Source: Clostridium sp. Marseille-P299 (lineage in GTDB: Bacteria > Bacillota > Clostridia > Lachnospirales > Lachnospiraceae). Taken from it: a stretch of DNA of 64,000 bases. Below, in pieces: positions 1-9,186 of this stretch (the first letter of the stretch is position 1; the number at the start of each line of letters is the position of its first letter). Where the stretch lies: assembly GCF_900078195.1 (NCBI RefSeq), contig NZ_FJVE01000007.1, forward strand, positions 2,480,001-2,544,000, read 5' to 3'. The notes below the pieces were generated by a model. That model saw nothing but the letters and a program-made list of their open reading frames with translations. It was not told the DNA's origin and did not search any database. The translations under genes were made by a program, and so were the position numbers.

Positions 1-69
1 ATCACCCACCTAATCTATAAATTTTAAAATCAATTTTTTTCAAATTCATATAGAAAACTTAATTATTTT

Positions 70-267
70 CTATTCTATTTTTATTTGATTAAAGATTTCT
101 CTTTTATAATCCTTAACCAAGTCAATTACTTCTTGCCTACTTTCTTTTACAAATATCTTTTTCCCTGTAGTAAGAGTAATAACAGTATCTGGAACCTCGT
201 CAATTGTTTCAATTAAATCCGAATTCAATGTAAATGAAATATCATTAATCCTCGTTAAATTAATCAT
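70..267 (-). CDS. flbD: FlbD/SwrD-family flagellar protein
   Basis: A 65-residue protein of the FlbD (SwrD) family, small cytoplasmic proteins encoded in Firmicute flagellar operons. In Bacillus the homologue supports flagellar motor power and swarming. It opens MINLTRIND and contains the family-typical stretch around residues 26-36 (DTVITLTTGKK). The ATG is preceded by GGAAAGGAG. It lies last in the visible part of the flagellar operon, about 115 bases after flgE, and the operon presumably continues past the left edge with motA/motB or fliL-type genes. Family assignment rests on length, sequence and position. Confidence 0.85.
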   Translation of the reverse strand: MINLTRINDISFTLNSDLIETIDEVPDTVITLTTGKKIFVKESRQEVIDLVKDYKREIFNQIKIE

Positions 268-384
268 ATAACTCCTTTCCTCCCCAAATGATTGTATAAC
301 TATAAAATAACCCTTTTATAAAGCAGGCTTTTACAAAATCTCAACTACCCTATACCATCTTGCAAAAGCCCACTCATCTAACTA

Positions 385-1848
385 CTAACGTTTTAAATTA
401 ATTAATTCTTCTAAAAGCGTATCTGAAGTTGTGATAATTCTTGAATTTGCCTGGAAACCTCTTTGTGTTGTAATCATTTCTGTAAATTCAGAAGATAAAT
501 CAACGTTTGACATTTCTAATACACCAGTTTCAAAGGAACCACCAGTTGATGTAACGTCTTGTCCAATTCCATCAAATTCACCAGAGTTTTGTGTTGCTGC
601 ATACATATTATTGCCTACCGCTTCAAGACCTGCAGGATTTGCAAAGGTTGCTACAACAATTTGACCGAGTAATTTATTATCTCCATTATCATATACACCA
701 TAGATTTTACCTGCTTGATCGATGGAAATGCCTGATAATTCACCAGCAGCATTACCTTTTCCAGTTCCATCAATGCTACCAGTGTTTGCAACTACGCTTG
801 ATTTACCGCTATTTGAAAACATCGTTAATTTCGAAAAATCCATTTTAATCGGTGAGAATCTATCTGGATCAGAATTTACTTTAAATGTTAAAGCATCTAA
901 TTTAGTATCTGTATCCGTTCTTTCTTCACCAACACTTAGAAATTCACCAGTACTTCCATTGAAATAGATATCAAAACCTTCCATATCAATATCAACTTCA
1001 CCTGTATCTTCATCTACTTCAACAGTAATATTTTCTCCATCTTCAAGACCAAAGTTAAAGTTCGTAATGGAAGATGCTTCATATGTAATAGTACCATCCT
1101 CAGCTTCCACCTTATTTACGAAAATAGAATCTCCACTTTCATTCGTGATATCAGATAGTTTAATTTTAAATACACTATTTGTATCTGCAGCTGGGTCTTT
1201 TACAATTTTAAAGGAAGCATTATATTTATTACCTAAATTATCATAAAATGACATGCTGATTGGACGTCCTGTATCCGATTCTAATTGTGTGTCATTCATA
1301 TCAATATTTCCAGTAAGATAAGCATCTGATGTTGCTTTTGGCGCTGAAATCTGATTTTCTGGTGACATAACTTTTAGTTCAGAAACTTTGTCAGAAGCAG
1401 TTTTGTTAGGATTGTTTTTATCAACTTGCCATCCCATTACTTTTGCACCTGTTGCTGTACATAAGGTACCCGCAGCATCTACTTGGAAAGAACCTGCTCT
1501 TGTAAAGTAATTTCCATTCCCATTGTTTACGACAAAGAAGCCATCTCCTTCAATCATAACGTCAAAGGCATTATCTGTTCTTTGTGAACCCCCAACTTTA
1601 CCAATATTAGTTGTAATAGAAGCTAAGGAAGAACCTAAACCGATTTGAGTCGCATTTGTTCCGGCTGTACCTGTCTCTACATTTGGACCAGATGCCACCT
1701 TAGTTGTTTGATATAAAATATCTGAAAATGTTACAGAACTACTTTTAAACCCTACTGTATTAACGTTGGATATATTGTTACCAATTACATCCATCTTTGT
1801 CTGATGTACACGTAAACCTGATACACCAGAATATAATGATCTCATCAT
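385..1848 (-). CDS. flgE: Flagellar hook protein FlgE
   Basis: Structural subunit of the flagellar hook, 487 residues. The N-terminus (MMRSLYSGVSGLRVHQ) and the motif with NNISNVNTVGFK are the classic rod/hook N-terminal D0 helix. The C-terminus around DLSSEFTEMITTQRGFQANS is the matching D0 helix. The variable middle, residues about 90-400, is the D1/D2 region. An in-frame start exists 63 bases further upstream, but AGGAGG at 1859-1864 sits 10 bases before the ATG at 1848, so the shorter start is chosen. It is exported by the flagellar type III system and follows the TIGR02530-type gene and flgD, as in other Firmicutes. Confidence 0.95.
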   Translation of the reverse strand: MMRSLYSGVSGLRVHQTKMDVIGNNISNVNTVGFKSSSVTFSDILYQTTKVASGPNVETGTAGTNATQIGLGSSLASITTNIGKVGGSQRTDNAFDVMIEGDGFFVVNNGNGNYFTRAGSFQVDAAGTLCTATGAKVMGWQVDKNNPNKTASDKVSELKVMSPENQISAPKATSDAYLTGNIDMNDTQLESDTGRPISMSFYDNLGNKYNASFKIVKDPAADTNSVFKIKLSDITNESGDSIFVNKVEAEDGTITYEASSITNFNFGLEDGENITVEVDEDTGEVDIDMEGFDIYFNGSTGEFLSVGEERTDTDTKLDALTFKVNSDPDRFSPIKMDFSKLTMFSNSGKSSVVANTGSIDGTGKGNAAGELSGISIDQAGKIYGVYDNGDNKLLGQIVVATFANPAGLEAVGNNMYAATQNSGEFDGIGQDVTSTGGSFETGVLEMSNVDLSSEFTEMITTQRGFQANSRIITTSDTLLEELINLKR

Positions 1849-1940
1849 AAGATTATAACCTCCTAAATTTATGAATACATCTTCTAACCTCAAGCAATCA
1901 GTTAGAACCACCCCCCGAAGGTCCAGCGGCGTATTCTCTC

Positions 1941-2339
1941 TTACATAATTACAGCACCATCAATATTAGTAAAAACTCTTTCTTCTTCACCACTTACTGC
2001 TGTAACGACGGTCTTGTTATTAACATTTACAATAAATGCTAAGTTATCAACCATTACTAAGGACTCTCTCATACCTTTTTCACTAGCTTTTCTAGCACCT
2101 GACTCTAAGCGTCTATATTGTGATTCGGATAAATCAATATTTCTGCTAACCAGTCGTTCGTTTGCATGTTTCGAAAATTTTAACTCAGTAGTTTCTTTGG
2201 CTGATTGGGTTGATAATAAGACCTCTTCAAAAGAACTTGTCTTTTCATTTATCTTCCCTGTAGTTTTATTCTTATTTGCAAGAAACTGACCCGCCACTTG
2301 CTCTATGGAAGTATATTTATTATTTATAAATTGTGACAT
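1941..2339 (-). CDS. Flagellar operon protein, TIGR02530 type
   Basis: A 132-residue protein matching the conserved flagellar-operon family TIGR02530, found between flgD and flgE in many Firmicutes. The family has no firmly established biochemical role. The conserved C-terminal block (KHANERLVSRNI followed by RLESGARKASEKG, then VNVNNKTVVTAVSG) spans about residues 55-120. The N-terminal 50 residues are low-complexity and probably disordered. The ATG follows GGAAGG at normal spacing. Co-transcription with flgD and flgE suggests a part in hook assembly; that role is inferred only. Confidence 0.85.
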   Translation of the reverse strand: MSQFINNKYTSIEQVAGQFLANKNKTTGKINEKTSSFEEVLLSTQSAKETTELKFSKHANERLVSRNIDLSESQYRRLESGARKASEKGMRESLVMVDNLAFIVNVNNKTVVTAVSGEEERVFTNIDGAVIM

Positions 2340-2369
2340 ATAACATCCTTCCCTTCATGAATTTATGAA

Positions 2370-3182
2370 TTAAGCAATTGCATCAATTGTTTCTTCTTTT
2401 GAATCCTCTGTTTCGTTCGTTCCATCCGTATCATCTGATCCCTCAACTGCTTTTGAATTTGAAACTGTTAATGAAACTTTATCTGAAACTGTTGTATAAT
2501 TTGGATCATTAAACACTACAGTAACTCCATAGGTACCATTAGACATCTTTGCCATAGCATCCTTTGAAATTGTAACCTTCGTTCCATTTAAAGATATCAA
2601 AGATGAATCAAGGATATTACCGTTAATAACAACAGCTATTTCACTGGCAACATAATCACCCTCTCCAAGGCTAACGTCAAAGGTCAAATCGGATGGCACT
2701 TGTGCATCATATTCTAATTTTTGAGTATTTGTTATGGTTGGTGATCCTTTTTGTACTAAGTATGATGTATCAATCACGCTTACTAAATCATCTAGGCTAT
2801 ATAAATTATTTTCAATTGATAAATAAATTTTTGAACCTGACATTGAGATGAAATCAACTGTTCCAGATACTTCTGTTTTATTTCCACTAGAATCCGTATT
2901 CTGAACTATAACATCTTTTCCGACTAAGGAAAATGCTTGAGACTTGTCTGAAGAAGCCGTTAAATTTTGTAACTGCTCCAATTGAGAAAATGTAGCAAGC
3001 TGTGATACGAATTCAGTATCAGAACTTGGATTTAGCGGATCCTGATTTTTCATTTGGCATACTAATAATTGTAAAAAAGCATCTTTTCCAAGTTCGGATG
3101 TTCCAGTTTTCCTTACATTCGTTGAAGAAATTGCTTCTGTTTGTTCAAGAATACCATTTGTAACTGACGCTGTAGTCGACAT
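2370..3182 (-). CDS. flgD: Flagellar hook-capping (scaffold) protein FlgD
   Basis: Hook cap protein needed for ordered assembly of FlgE subunits; 270 residues. The N-terminal family signature is visible: LGKDAFLQLLVCQMKNQDPLNP, then DTEFVSQLATFSQLEQLQNL (residues about 31-78). A beta-rich region with the FlgD tudor/FN3-like fold follows. The last 35 residues are an acidic, Thr/Ser-rich tail (EGSDDTDGTNETEDS) that is longer than usual. It sits between fliK and the TIGR02530 gene, with AAAGGAG before the ATG. Confidence 0.93.
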   Translation of the reverse strand: MSTTASVTNGILEQTEAISSTNVRKTGTSELGKDAFLQLLVCQMKNQDPLNPSSDTEFVSQLATFSQLEQLQNLTASSDKSQAFSLVGKDVIVQNTDSSGNKTEVSGTVDFISMSGSKIYLSIENNLYSLDDLVSVIDTSYLVQKGSPTITNTQKLEYDAQVPSDLTFDVSLGEGDYVASEIAVVINGNILDSSLISLNGTKVTISKDAMAKMSNGTYGVTVVFNDPNYTTVSDKVSLTVSNSKAVEGSDDTDGTNETEDSKEETIDAIA

Positions 3183-3202
3183 AAAACTCCTTTCCTTCTG
3201 CC

Positions 3203-4564
3203 CTATGCAGAATAATCAACATTTGATATCGTTTCATCTGATAAACTTATCTGAACCTCTGAGATATCTTCCATATCTTCTATACCTTCAGCTATGTCCA
3301 TGCGAAACGCTTTTTTCCCTTTGTTTGTTCCTGATTCCTCTTTATTTCCTGCCTCATTACTTCCGTCAAACGAGAAATTTGAAACATTTACTTCAATTGC
3401 CTCTACCTTAACACCTTGGTTCTCTAAGTTTTGTTTTAACACTTGCATTTGACTCTCAATTGCCTCTTTTGCAGCTTGCGTCTGAGTTATGAATTGTGCA
3501 GTCATAACGCCCTCTTTTGAAGTTAGTGATAAATTCACCTTACCTAGATGCTCTGGATTTAATTGTAATTCCATCGAAGTTTGTGATGGCTTTATTACTA
3601 CTTTAATTTCTTCTATAATTTGATTTGCGATTTCTCTTACTGTAGTAACGGTAGTTAATTCACCATTAAAATCAGTTTCTGTTTTCGTAACACTAGCAGT
3701 AACATGATCTAGAAAATTATTAACATCTGGAGAATCATTTTTCTTTAATGTATCCTTAGAATCGCTATTGGTATCTTTATTTGACGTATCCGTATCATCA
3801 CTACGTTCTACTGTAAATACAATATTATCTTCTTTCAGCTCGGCATCCTGCAAGTTATCTGTTTCATCTGTATTTTCAGTTTGAACTGTTTTTAAGGATA
3901 TCTCTGCTTCATCCATAGCACTTATCTCTTCCTTAGAAACTGATTGATTTAAAAAATTAATAAATTCCTCTGATTTTACAATCGTTTCTAATGATTCCTG
4001 TGTTACTAAAGATTCTGTCACCAATTCATTCACTGCATCTAACAGATTTGAAAAGGTATTTGCTAATTCTTCATTTGTTACTAAAGACAGTGCATCATCA
4101 TTTCCTGTAGTATCTAAAAGAAGTTGTTGTAAAGACGCAGGATTTAATAAATCCATCATACTTAATCCCAAAATTTCCATCTTACTTTCAAGTTCTTCTT
4201 TTGATAATCCAAGGATTTTGCTTGTTATTTCTTCTGCATCTTCTAATAACTGAGCTACTTTTTCTATATCACTAGACACTGAATTATCCGATGTAGCTAC
4301 TACTACATTCTGCTCATTTGGATTTACTTGATCCATTGCTGCTAAACTTTGATTCAAATCCTTATTCACTTGATTGATACTGTCTTTTTTATTGTTTGTA
4401 TGTACTAAATTCTTTGTTTGATCCACGCTTTTAGCAGTTGTATTACTTAACATGCTAGAGAATGAATCGCCATCCTTTGCTTTTATATCTTTACTGCTTG
4501 ATCCATTGGATGCAGGCATAAAATCAAAGGTAGTCATAAGTTTTGCCCCTTGCGTAGTCATCAT
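3203..4564 (-). CDS. fliK: Flagellar hook-length control protein FliK
   Basis: Secreted molecular ruler that switches the flagellar export gate from hook to filament substrates; 453 residues. The C-terminal Flg_hook domain is recognised around residues 325-400 (MELQLNPEHLGKVNLSL, then the AAKEAIESQMQVLKQNLENQG helix and VEVNVS). The N-terminal 300 residues are acidic, low-complexity and poorly conserved, as usual for FliK. The first ATG follows AAAGGAG closely; the second, adjacent ATG has better spacing. Its place between the MotE-like gene and flgD supports the call. Confidence 0.9.
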   Translation of the reverse strand: MMTTQGAKLMTTFDFMPASNGSSSKDIKAKDGDSFSSMLSNTTAKSVDQTKNLVHTNNKKDSINQVNKDLNQSLAAMDQVNPNEQNVVVATSDNSVSSDIEKVAQLLEDAEEITSKILGLSKEELESKMEILGLSMMDLLNPASLQQLLLDTTGNDDALSLVTNEELANTFSNLLDAVNELVTESLVTQESLETIVKSEEFINFLNQSVSKEEISAMDEAEISLKTVQTENTDETDNLQDAELKEDNIVFTVERSDDTDTSNKDTNSDSKDTLKKNDSPDVNNFLDHVTASVTKTETDFNGELTTVTTVREIANQIIEEIKVVIKPSQTSMELQLNPEHLGKVNLSLTSKEGVMTAQFITQTQAAKEAIESQMQVLKQNLENQGVKVEAIEVNVSNFSFDGSNEAGNKEESGTNKGKKAFRMDIAEGIEDMEDISEVQISLSDETISNVDYSA

Positions 4565-4674
4565 TTTCTCCTTTCTCCCCAGGATAACTACCCTGTGGTA
4601 TTATTTATGTAAAAGAATGTGCTTATTGTGCTTATTCTGCTTTTATTTAACACATTCTTTAACACCACTTAAAC

Positions 4675-5469
4675 TTACTCCATACTACTCATGATACTGT
4701 TGTATCTTTCTTCATCCATATCAGACATTTTCTTAAATAATTTTGCCGCATATAGCTGATCCATTTTATTTAAAATAGCTGCACTTTCATCCGGTTTCAT
4801 TGAAAGAAGCACTTTAGCTGCCCAACCCACATCTGCTGTCATCTCTTCTAAAACTGCTGCTGCTTGTGATGGCTTCATAGTCTTAAGTATTTTGGCTTTT
4901 TCTTCAATTGCCTCATCATATTGAAGGCTTTCAAGCACCAAACGATAAATTTCTTCTGCTGTGGTTGGATTTATTTCTTCATAATAAGCCTTATATTCTT
5001 CAATATCAGGAGCATTTGAATTAAATACTACATTTTTATCAAATTCCTTAACACGTTCTTCAAAAGCTAATTGATTCTCTTCAAAAACTTTTAAACGTTC
5101 TACTTCGGCCTTTAAATCAGCAATTAATGTTTCATATTCTTTGTTTCCAGAAGATAAAGAATCAATTTGAAGCTCTAATGCTTTAATTTGATTAATTGCT
5201 TCTGTCATATTTGCATATGGGTAGTTTTCTTCATATGCTAATTGTTCATCGGATACCTCTGGCAACACCAAATTTAATACAGGTATATTTTTTAAAGCTG
5301 GTCTAAGTGATGTTCCAAGACCACCGATATCAAGTTTGATAATAAATCCAAAGATTGCAAGCCATACTAATATAATTACAAATACGATAATTACGGTAAA
5401 TAGCTTACTTCCTAATTTCTTATTTTCATTTTCTGTTTCAAAATCCGCAGTTTTATTTCTTTTCGCCAT
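4675..5469 (-). CDS. MotE-like / MgtE-N-domain flagellar protein (YlxF type)
   Basis: A 264-residue membrane protein with one transmembrane segment near residues 22-45 (KLFTVIIVFVIILVWLAIFG). A coiled coil follows at about residues 88-145. The C-terminal MgtE_N-type helical repeat (residues about 175-260) contains MKPSQAAAVLEEM and MKPDESAAILNKM. This architecture matches the MotE/YlxF proteins found between fliJ and fliK in Firmicutes, proposed to act as chaperone or link for stator or export components. The flagellar role comes from context; the exact function is uncertain. Confidence 0.8.
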   Translation of the reverse strand: MAKRNKTADFETENENKKLGSKLFTVIIVFVIILVWLAIFGFIIKLDIGGLGTSLRPALKNIPVLNLVLPEVSDEQLAYEENYPYANMTEAINQIKALELQIDSLSSGNKEYETLIADLKAEVERLKVFEENQLAFEERVKEFDKNVVFNSNAPDIEEYKAYYEEINPTTAEEIYRLVLESLQYDEAIEEKAKILKTMKPSQAAAVLEEMTADVGWAAKVLLSMKPDESAAILNKMDQLYAAKLFKKMSDMDEERYNSIMSSME

Positions 5470-5500
5470 GCGTATGTACTCCTTTTAACGCCTTCTAAAC

Positions 5501-5953
5501 TTAATTATCTGGCTCTACTTTGCCATAGGAAAAGCTAACTAATTCATCTACTTCTTTGCGCTCTTCTAGTTCAATATCCTTAAGATAAGTTTCAAAAGCC
5601 TGCTCTCTTAATTTTTCTTGGATTTTTCTATCCTTCATCGCAAGATTCAATTTTGCTACTGCAAGTTCTACCGCTTGCTCAGCTTTTTTTACTTGAAGAG
5701 CTTGGATTTTTATAAATACCTTTAAGGATTCTATTCCATCTTGTAAACGCTTGATTTCAATAATATTTAAAGTTTCATTCATGCGCATACACAAGGATTC
5801 TTCATATTGATTTCTTCTATGAAGCAAGGCATTTAATTTTTCCTCTTCTTCATTTAATTTCATCTTAGCAATGCTGTAATTCGTCTTTTCTTGATCTTCT
5901 AATTTATATTTAATTTCAAGAATGCTTTGCATTCGATAATTGAATTTCTTCAT
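5501..5953 (-). CDS. fliJ: Flagellar export protein FliJ
   Basis: Small, almost entirely coiled-coil soluble component of the flagellar type III export apparatus. It fits into the FliI ATPase ring like the gamma subunit of F1-ATPase. The 150-residue length is typical. The start MKKFNYRMQSILEIK is a common FliJ N-terminus, and Glu/Lys/Gln-rich heptads run through residues 15-140. It lies 15 bases downstream of fliI, as in most flagellar operons. Confidence 0.92.
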   Translation of the reverse strand: MKKFNYRMQSILEIKYKLEDQEKTNYSIAKMKLNEEEEKLNALLHRRNQYEESLCMRMNETLNIIEIKRLQDGIESLKVFIKIQALQVKKAEQAVELAVAKLNLAMKDRKIQEKLREQAFETYLKDIELEERKEVDELVSFSYGKVEPDN

Positions 5954-5968
5954 TTAATTAAGAAACCT

Positions 5969-7273
5969 CTATTCATTAAAAATTCCTTCTAGCATCGCAA
6001 TTGTATCATCAAAGTCGGATTTTTCATCAACTTCTTGACATAAAAATGCATTGACTTGATTTATCTTTGAAATAGCATAGTCTATACTTTTATTGGAACC
6101 AGCCTTATATGCACCTATATTAATTAAATCTTCCGCTTCATTGTATGTAGCTAATACCATCTTAAATTTCCCAGCCAGTTTTTTATGCTCTTTTGAAGCA
6201 ATGGAACTCATAACACGGGAAATACTTGATAAAACATCAATCGCTGGATAGTGATTTTTATGTGCTAATTTTCTGGATAACATAATATGCCCATCTAAAA
6301 TACCTCTTGCTGTATCTGTAATTGGTTCATTAAAATCATCACCATCTACTAAAACTGTATAAAGACCAGTAATAGAACCGATTGCTCCGTTTCCAGCTCT
6401 CTCAAGTAGTTTTGGCATTTCAGAATACACACTTGGTGGATATCCTCTAGAAACTGGAGGTTCTCCACTAGCAAGTCCAATCTCTCTTTGAGCCATAGAA
6501 AAACGAGTTAACGAGTCCATCATTAATAAAACGTCTTTCCCCTGGTCTCTAAAATACTCAGCAATCGCTGTTGCTGTCTTTGCAGCTTTTTTACGTATCA
6601 ATGCAGGCTTATCCGAAGTAGCAATAACAAGAACTGAACGGCTTAAACCTTCTGGTCCAAGATCTCTTTCAATAAACTCTTTTACTTCTCTACCACGTTC
6701 TCCAATTAAAGCAATAACATTTATGTCAGCTTTTGTATTTCTTGCAAACATACCAAGCAGTGTACTTTTTCCAACACCACTACCGGCAAATATACCGATA
6801 CGCTGTCCTTTACCAATCGTTAATAATGCATCCACAGCTTTTACGCCAAGAGGTAATACATCCTCAATCAGTACTCGGTCCATTGGATCTGGTGCCTTTT
6901 CATCTACTGGGTAAAATTGATTTAAATTCAATTCTTCACCATCCATTGGATTGCCCAGTCCATCTAGTACTTTGCCTAGTAATTCATCTCCAACACGTAC
7001 CATTAGAGGTTTGTTTCTATTAATAACCATACTACCAACGCCAATACCTGTAATATCTTCATAAGGCATGAGTAAAAGTCTATCATCACGAAAGCCGATT
7101 ACTTCTGCATCTACTGTCCTTTTTTTATCACTTGAAATGATACTACATAAGTCATTTACACTTGCATCTGGTCCTATGGATTCAACAGTAAGTCCAACGA
7201 TTTTAGTTACTCGACCCATACTATCTGCATAATTCTTCGTTAAAAGCTTTTGGTATTTACTAAAATCAATCAT
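5969..7273 (-). CDS. fliI: Flagellum-specific ATPase FliI
   Basis: ATPase that energises substrate unfolding and delivery to the flagellar export gate; 434 residues, normal length. The Walker A loop GIFAGSGVGKSTL is near residue 160 and Walker B (DVLLMMDSLTR) near residue 245. SREIGLA-type and GSITGLYTVLVDGDD motifs are also present. A GTG nine bases upstream is possible, but AAGGTG lies 6-7 bases before the ATG at 7273. The start overlaps the end of fliH by 8 bases, which implies translational coupling. Confidence 0.95.
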   Translation of the reverse strand: MIDFSKYQKLLTKNYADSMGRVTKIVGLTVESIGPDASVNDLCSIISSDKKRTVDAEVIGFRDDRLLLMPYEDITGIGVGSMVINRNKPLMVRVGDELLGKVLDGLGNPMDGEELNLNQFYPVDEKAPDPMDRVLIEDVLPLGVKAVDALLTIGKGQRIGIFAGSGVGKSTLLGMFARNTKADINVIALIGERGREVKEFIERDLGPEGLSRSVLVIATSDKPALIRKKAAKTATAIAEYFRDQGKDVLLMMDSLTRFSMAQREIGLASGEPPVSRGYPPSVYSEMPKLLERAGNGAIGSITGLYTVLVDGDDFNEPITDTARGILDGHIMLSRKLAHKNHYPAIDVLSSISRVMSSIASKEHKKLAGKFKMVLATYNEAEDLINIGAYKAGSNKSIDYAISKINQVNAFLCQEVDEKSDFDDTIAMLEGIFNE

Positions 7274-8162
7274 ACGAATCACCTTGCACTTCTTGTGAGG
7301 AAGAACCTGCTAGAAGTTTTAAGTCACTGATCAAGTTCTTAAGTTGTATATCTAAACTGCAATCAATTACTCTACTGTCTGTTTCAATTAGGCATTGTGT
7401 TTTCGTTAATAACAGATCTTCTACTATTTCTAATTCAACACCTTCTTTTAACTGCCATAAAAGCTCTGTCTTATGAGAATTCACAAGTTCATAATCTTCT
7501 TTGGAAACTTTTACAATATATGAGTTACTTGCTTCACAAGACCCAAATGCTTGTTCAATGAGATAAAGAATGATTTCTTCTTTTTCCTCAATCGCATAAT
7601 TCGTTAGCTTCTTTATAAATGAAATTAATAGTTCCACAAACTTAGGTTCTAAATCTCTCATCAAAGATTCATATTCAAGTTTGAGTTTTTTTTCTTCATC
7701 TTCTAACTCTTGCTTTAACTGATGTAATTCAAGCATAGCTGCATCATTTCCAGCTTTATAACCATCTTCTTTTGCTTTTTCAAGTAGATAGGTAGCTTCT
7801 CTATTGGCATTTTCAAGGATTTCTTTTGCTTTTTGTTCCGCATCTTCTAGGATTTGTTTTGCTTCCTCTTCCATGCGTTCTTTCACTTTTTTATGTTCTT
7901 CTTCTAAATCTACTGTAGGGTTTTGTGATTCATCCAGTTCCTCAACTAATGCAACTGGATGAATACCTGCAACAAAGCTATCCCCTTCTAATGTAGCTGC
8001 AGTAAACTCTTCACTCATATTTACTTTGCCTGTATGTACCGAACTGAACCCTAGCTTTTCCAAAAACATCTTTTGGAATTCATTTGCTTTTTCATTCGAA
8101 TCAATGGTTTTTTTCTCATTCTCATTATATTTAATGGAATATGCTTTGATTAAATTAGACAA
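7266..8162 (-). CDS. fliH: Flagellar assembly protein FliH
   Basis: Regulator and linker of the FliI ATPase in the export apparatus; 298 residues. A long Glu/Lys coiled coil (about residues 85-160, EEHKKVKERMEEEAKQILEDA and onward) precedes the conserved C-terminal FliH/V-ATPase-E-like domain. A GTG at 8180 is in frame. The better start is TTG at 8162, giving MSNLIKAYS, because GGAGGTGA lies 8-11 bases before it. It then overlaps the end of fliG by 8 bases, like fliI does with fliH. The start is inferred; family identity is firm by context and composition. Confidence 0.85.
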   Translation of the reverse strand: MSNLIKAYSIKYNENEKKTIDSNEKANEFQKMFLEKLGFSSVHTGKVNMSEEFTAATLEGDSFVAGIHPVALVEELDESQNPTVDLEEEHKKVKERMEEEAKQILEDAEQKAKEILENANREATYLLEKAKEDGYKAGNDAAMLELHQLKQELEDEEKKLKLEYESLMRDLEPKFVELLISFIKKLTNYAIEEKEEIILYLIEQAFGSCEASNSYIVKVSKEDYELVNSHKTELLWQLKEGVELEIVEDLLLTKTQCLIETDSRVIDCSLDIQLKNLISDLKLLAGSSSQEVQGDSYD

Positions 8163-9171
8163 CGATCTCGTCACCTCCACCTCTAGAAATAATAATTTCG
8201 GCAGAGTCTTCTAATTTTCTAATAATATTAACGATTTTCTGTTGAGCTTCTTCAACATCTTTAAGTCGAACAGGTCCCATAAATTCCATATCTTCTTTAA
8301 TCATAGCAGCCAAACGCTTGGATAGATTATTAAAGATAACTGTTTGTACTTGTTCGTTTGTACTCTTAAGTGCAACAGCAAGTTCATTGTTGTCAACTTC
8401 ACGAAGAACTCTTTGAATCGATTTATCATCCAATGTAAGAATATCTTCGAATACAAACATCTTTCTACGAATTTCATCTGCAAGTTCTGGCTCTTCAATT
8501 TCAAGAGTTTCCATAATATGTTTTTCTGTTCCACGATCTACAGTATTTAAGATTTCAACAATTGCATCTACACCACCTGCAATTGTGTAATCCTGATTCA
8601 CAAGTGATGCTAGTTTCTTCTCAAGTACTTTTTCAACTTCTTTGATTACATCTGGTGAAGTACGGTCCATCTGTGCAATACGTTTTGCAACATCTGCTTG
8701 CTTGTCTGGAGACAAAGCACCAATAATTGTTGCTGATTGTGAAGAAGATAAATAAGATAAAATCAATGCGATTGTTTGAGGATGCTCATCCTGTATAAAG
8801 TTGAGTAATTGGCTCGCATCTGTTTTTCGTACAAATTCGAATGGACGAACCTGTAATGATGCGGTCAATTTTCCGATTACTTCTTTTGCCTTATCTACAC
8901 CAAGGGCTTTTTCTAATAAATCCTTCGCATAGTTGATTCCACCTTCTGCTATGTACTGTTGTGCTAAACAAACTTCATAGAATTCATTTAACACTTCTTC
9001 TTTCGTTGCAGGTGAAATGCTTCTTGTATTTGCTATTTCTAAAGTTAACTGCTCAATTTCCTCTTCTTTTAAATGTTTAAAAATAGATGCAGATCTCTCC
9101 GGACCTAGCGTAATTAATAATATGGCTGCTTTTTGAAGGCCATTGTAATTACTTGATTTTTTAGCTGGCAT
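8155..9171 (-). CDS. fliG: Flagellar motor switch protein FliG
   Basis: Rotor protein that bridges the MS ring (FliF) and the C ring and carries the torque-generating charges facing the stator; 338 residues, full length. The N-terminal domain (QKAAILLITLGPERSASIFKHL) is followed by the EHPQTIALILSYL armadillo motif near residue 125. The C-terminal domain contains VFEDILTLDDKSIQRVLREVD, with the charged torque helix. The ATG follows GAGGAGG. It lies 15 bases downstream of fliF. Confidence 0.97.
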   Translation of the reverse strand: MPAKKSSNYNGLQKAAILLITLGPERSASIFKHLKEEEIEQLTLEIANTRSISPATKEEVLNEFYEVCLAQQYIAEGGINYAKDLLEKALGVDKAKEVIGKLTASLQVRPFEFVRKTDASQLLNFIQDEHPQTIALILSYLSSSQSATIIGALSPDKQADVAKRIAQMDRTSPDVIKEVEKVLEKKLASLVNQDYTIAGGVDAIVEILNTVDRGTEKHIMETLEIEEPELADEIRRKMFVFEDILTLDDKSIQRVLREVDNNELAVALKSTNEQVQTVIFNNLSKRLAAMIKEDMEFMGPVRLKDVEEAQQKIVNIIRKLEDSAEIIISRGGGDEIVV

Positions 9172-9186
9172 ACGCTACCTCCTCGA

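Noticed and set aside
1849..1911. 21-residue N-terminal extension of FlgE
   Set aside because: AGGAGG lies inside it, at correct spacing for the shorter start, and the family N-terminus begins at MMRSLYSG.
8301..8550. Small reading frames opposite or within fliG and other genes
   Set aside because: They are shadow frames of well-supported genes with unnatural amino acid composition and no ribosome sites.
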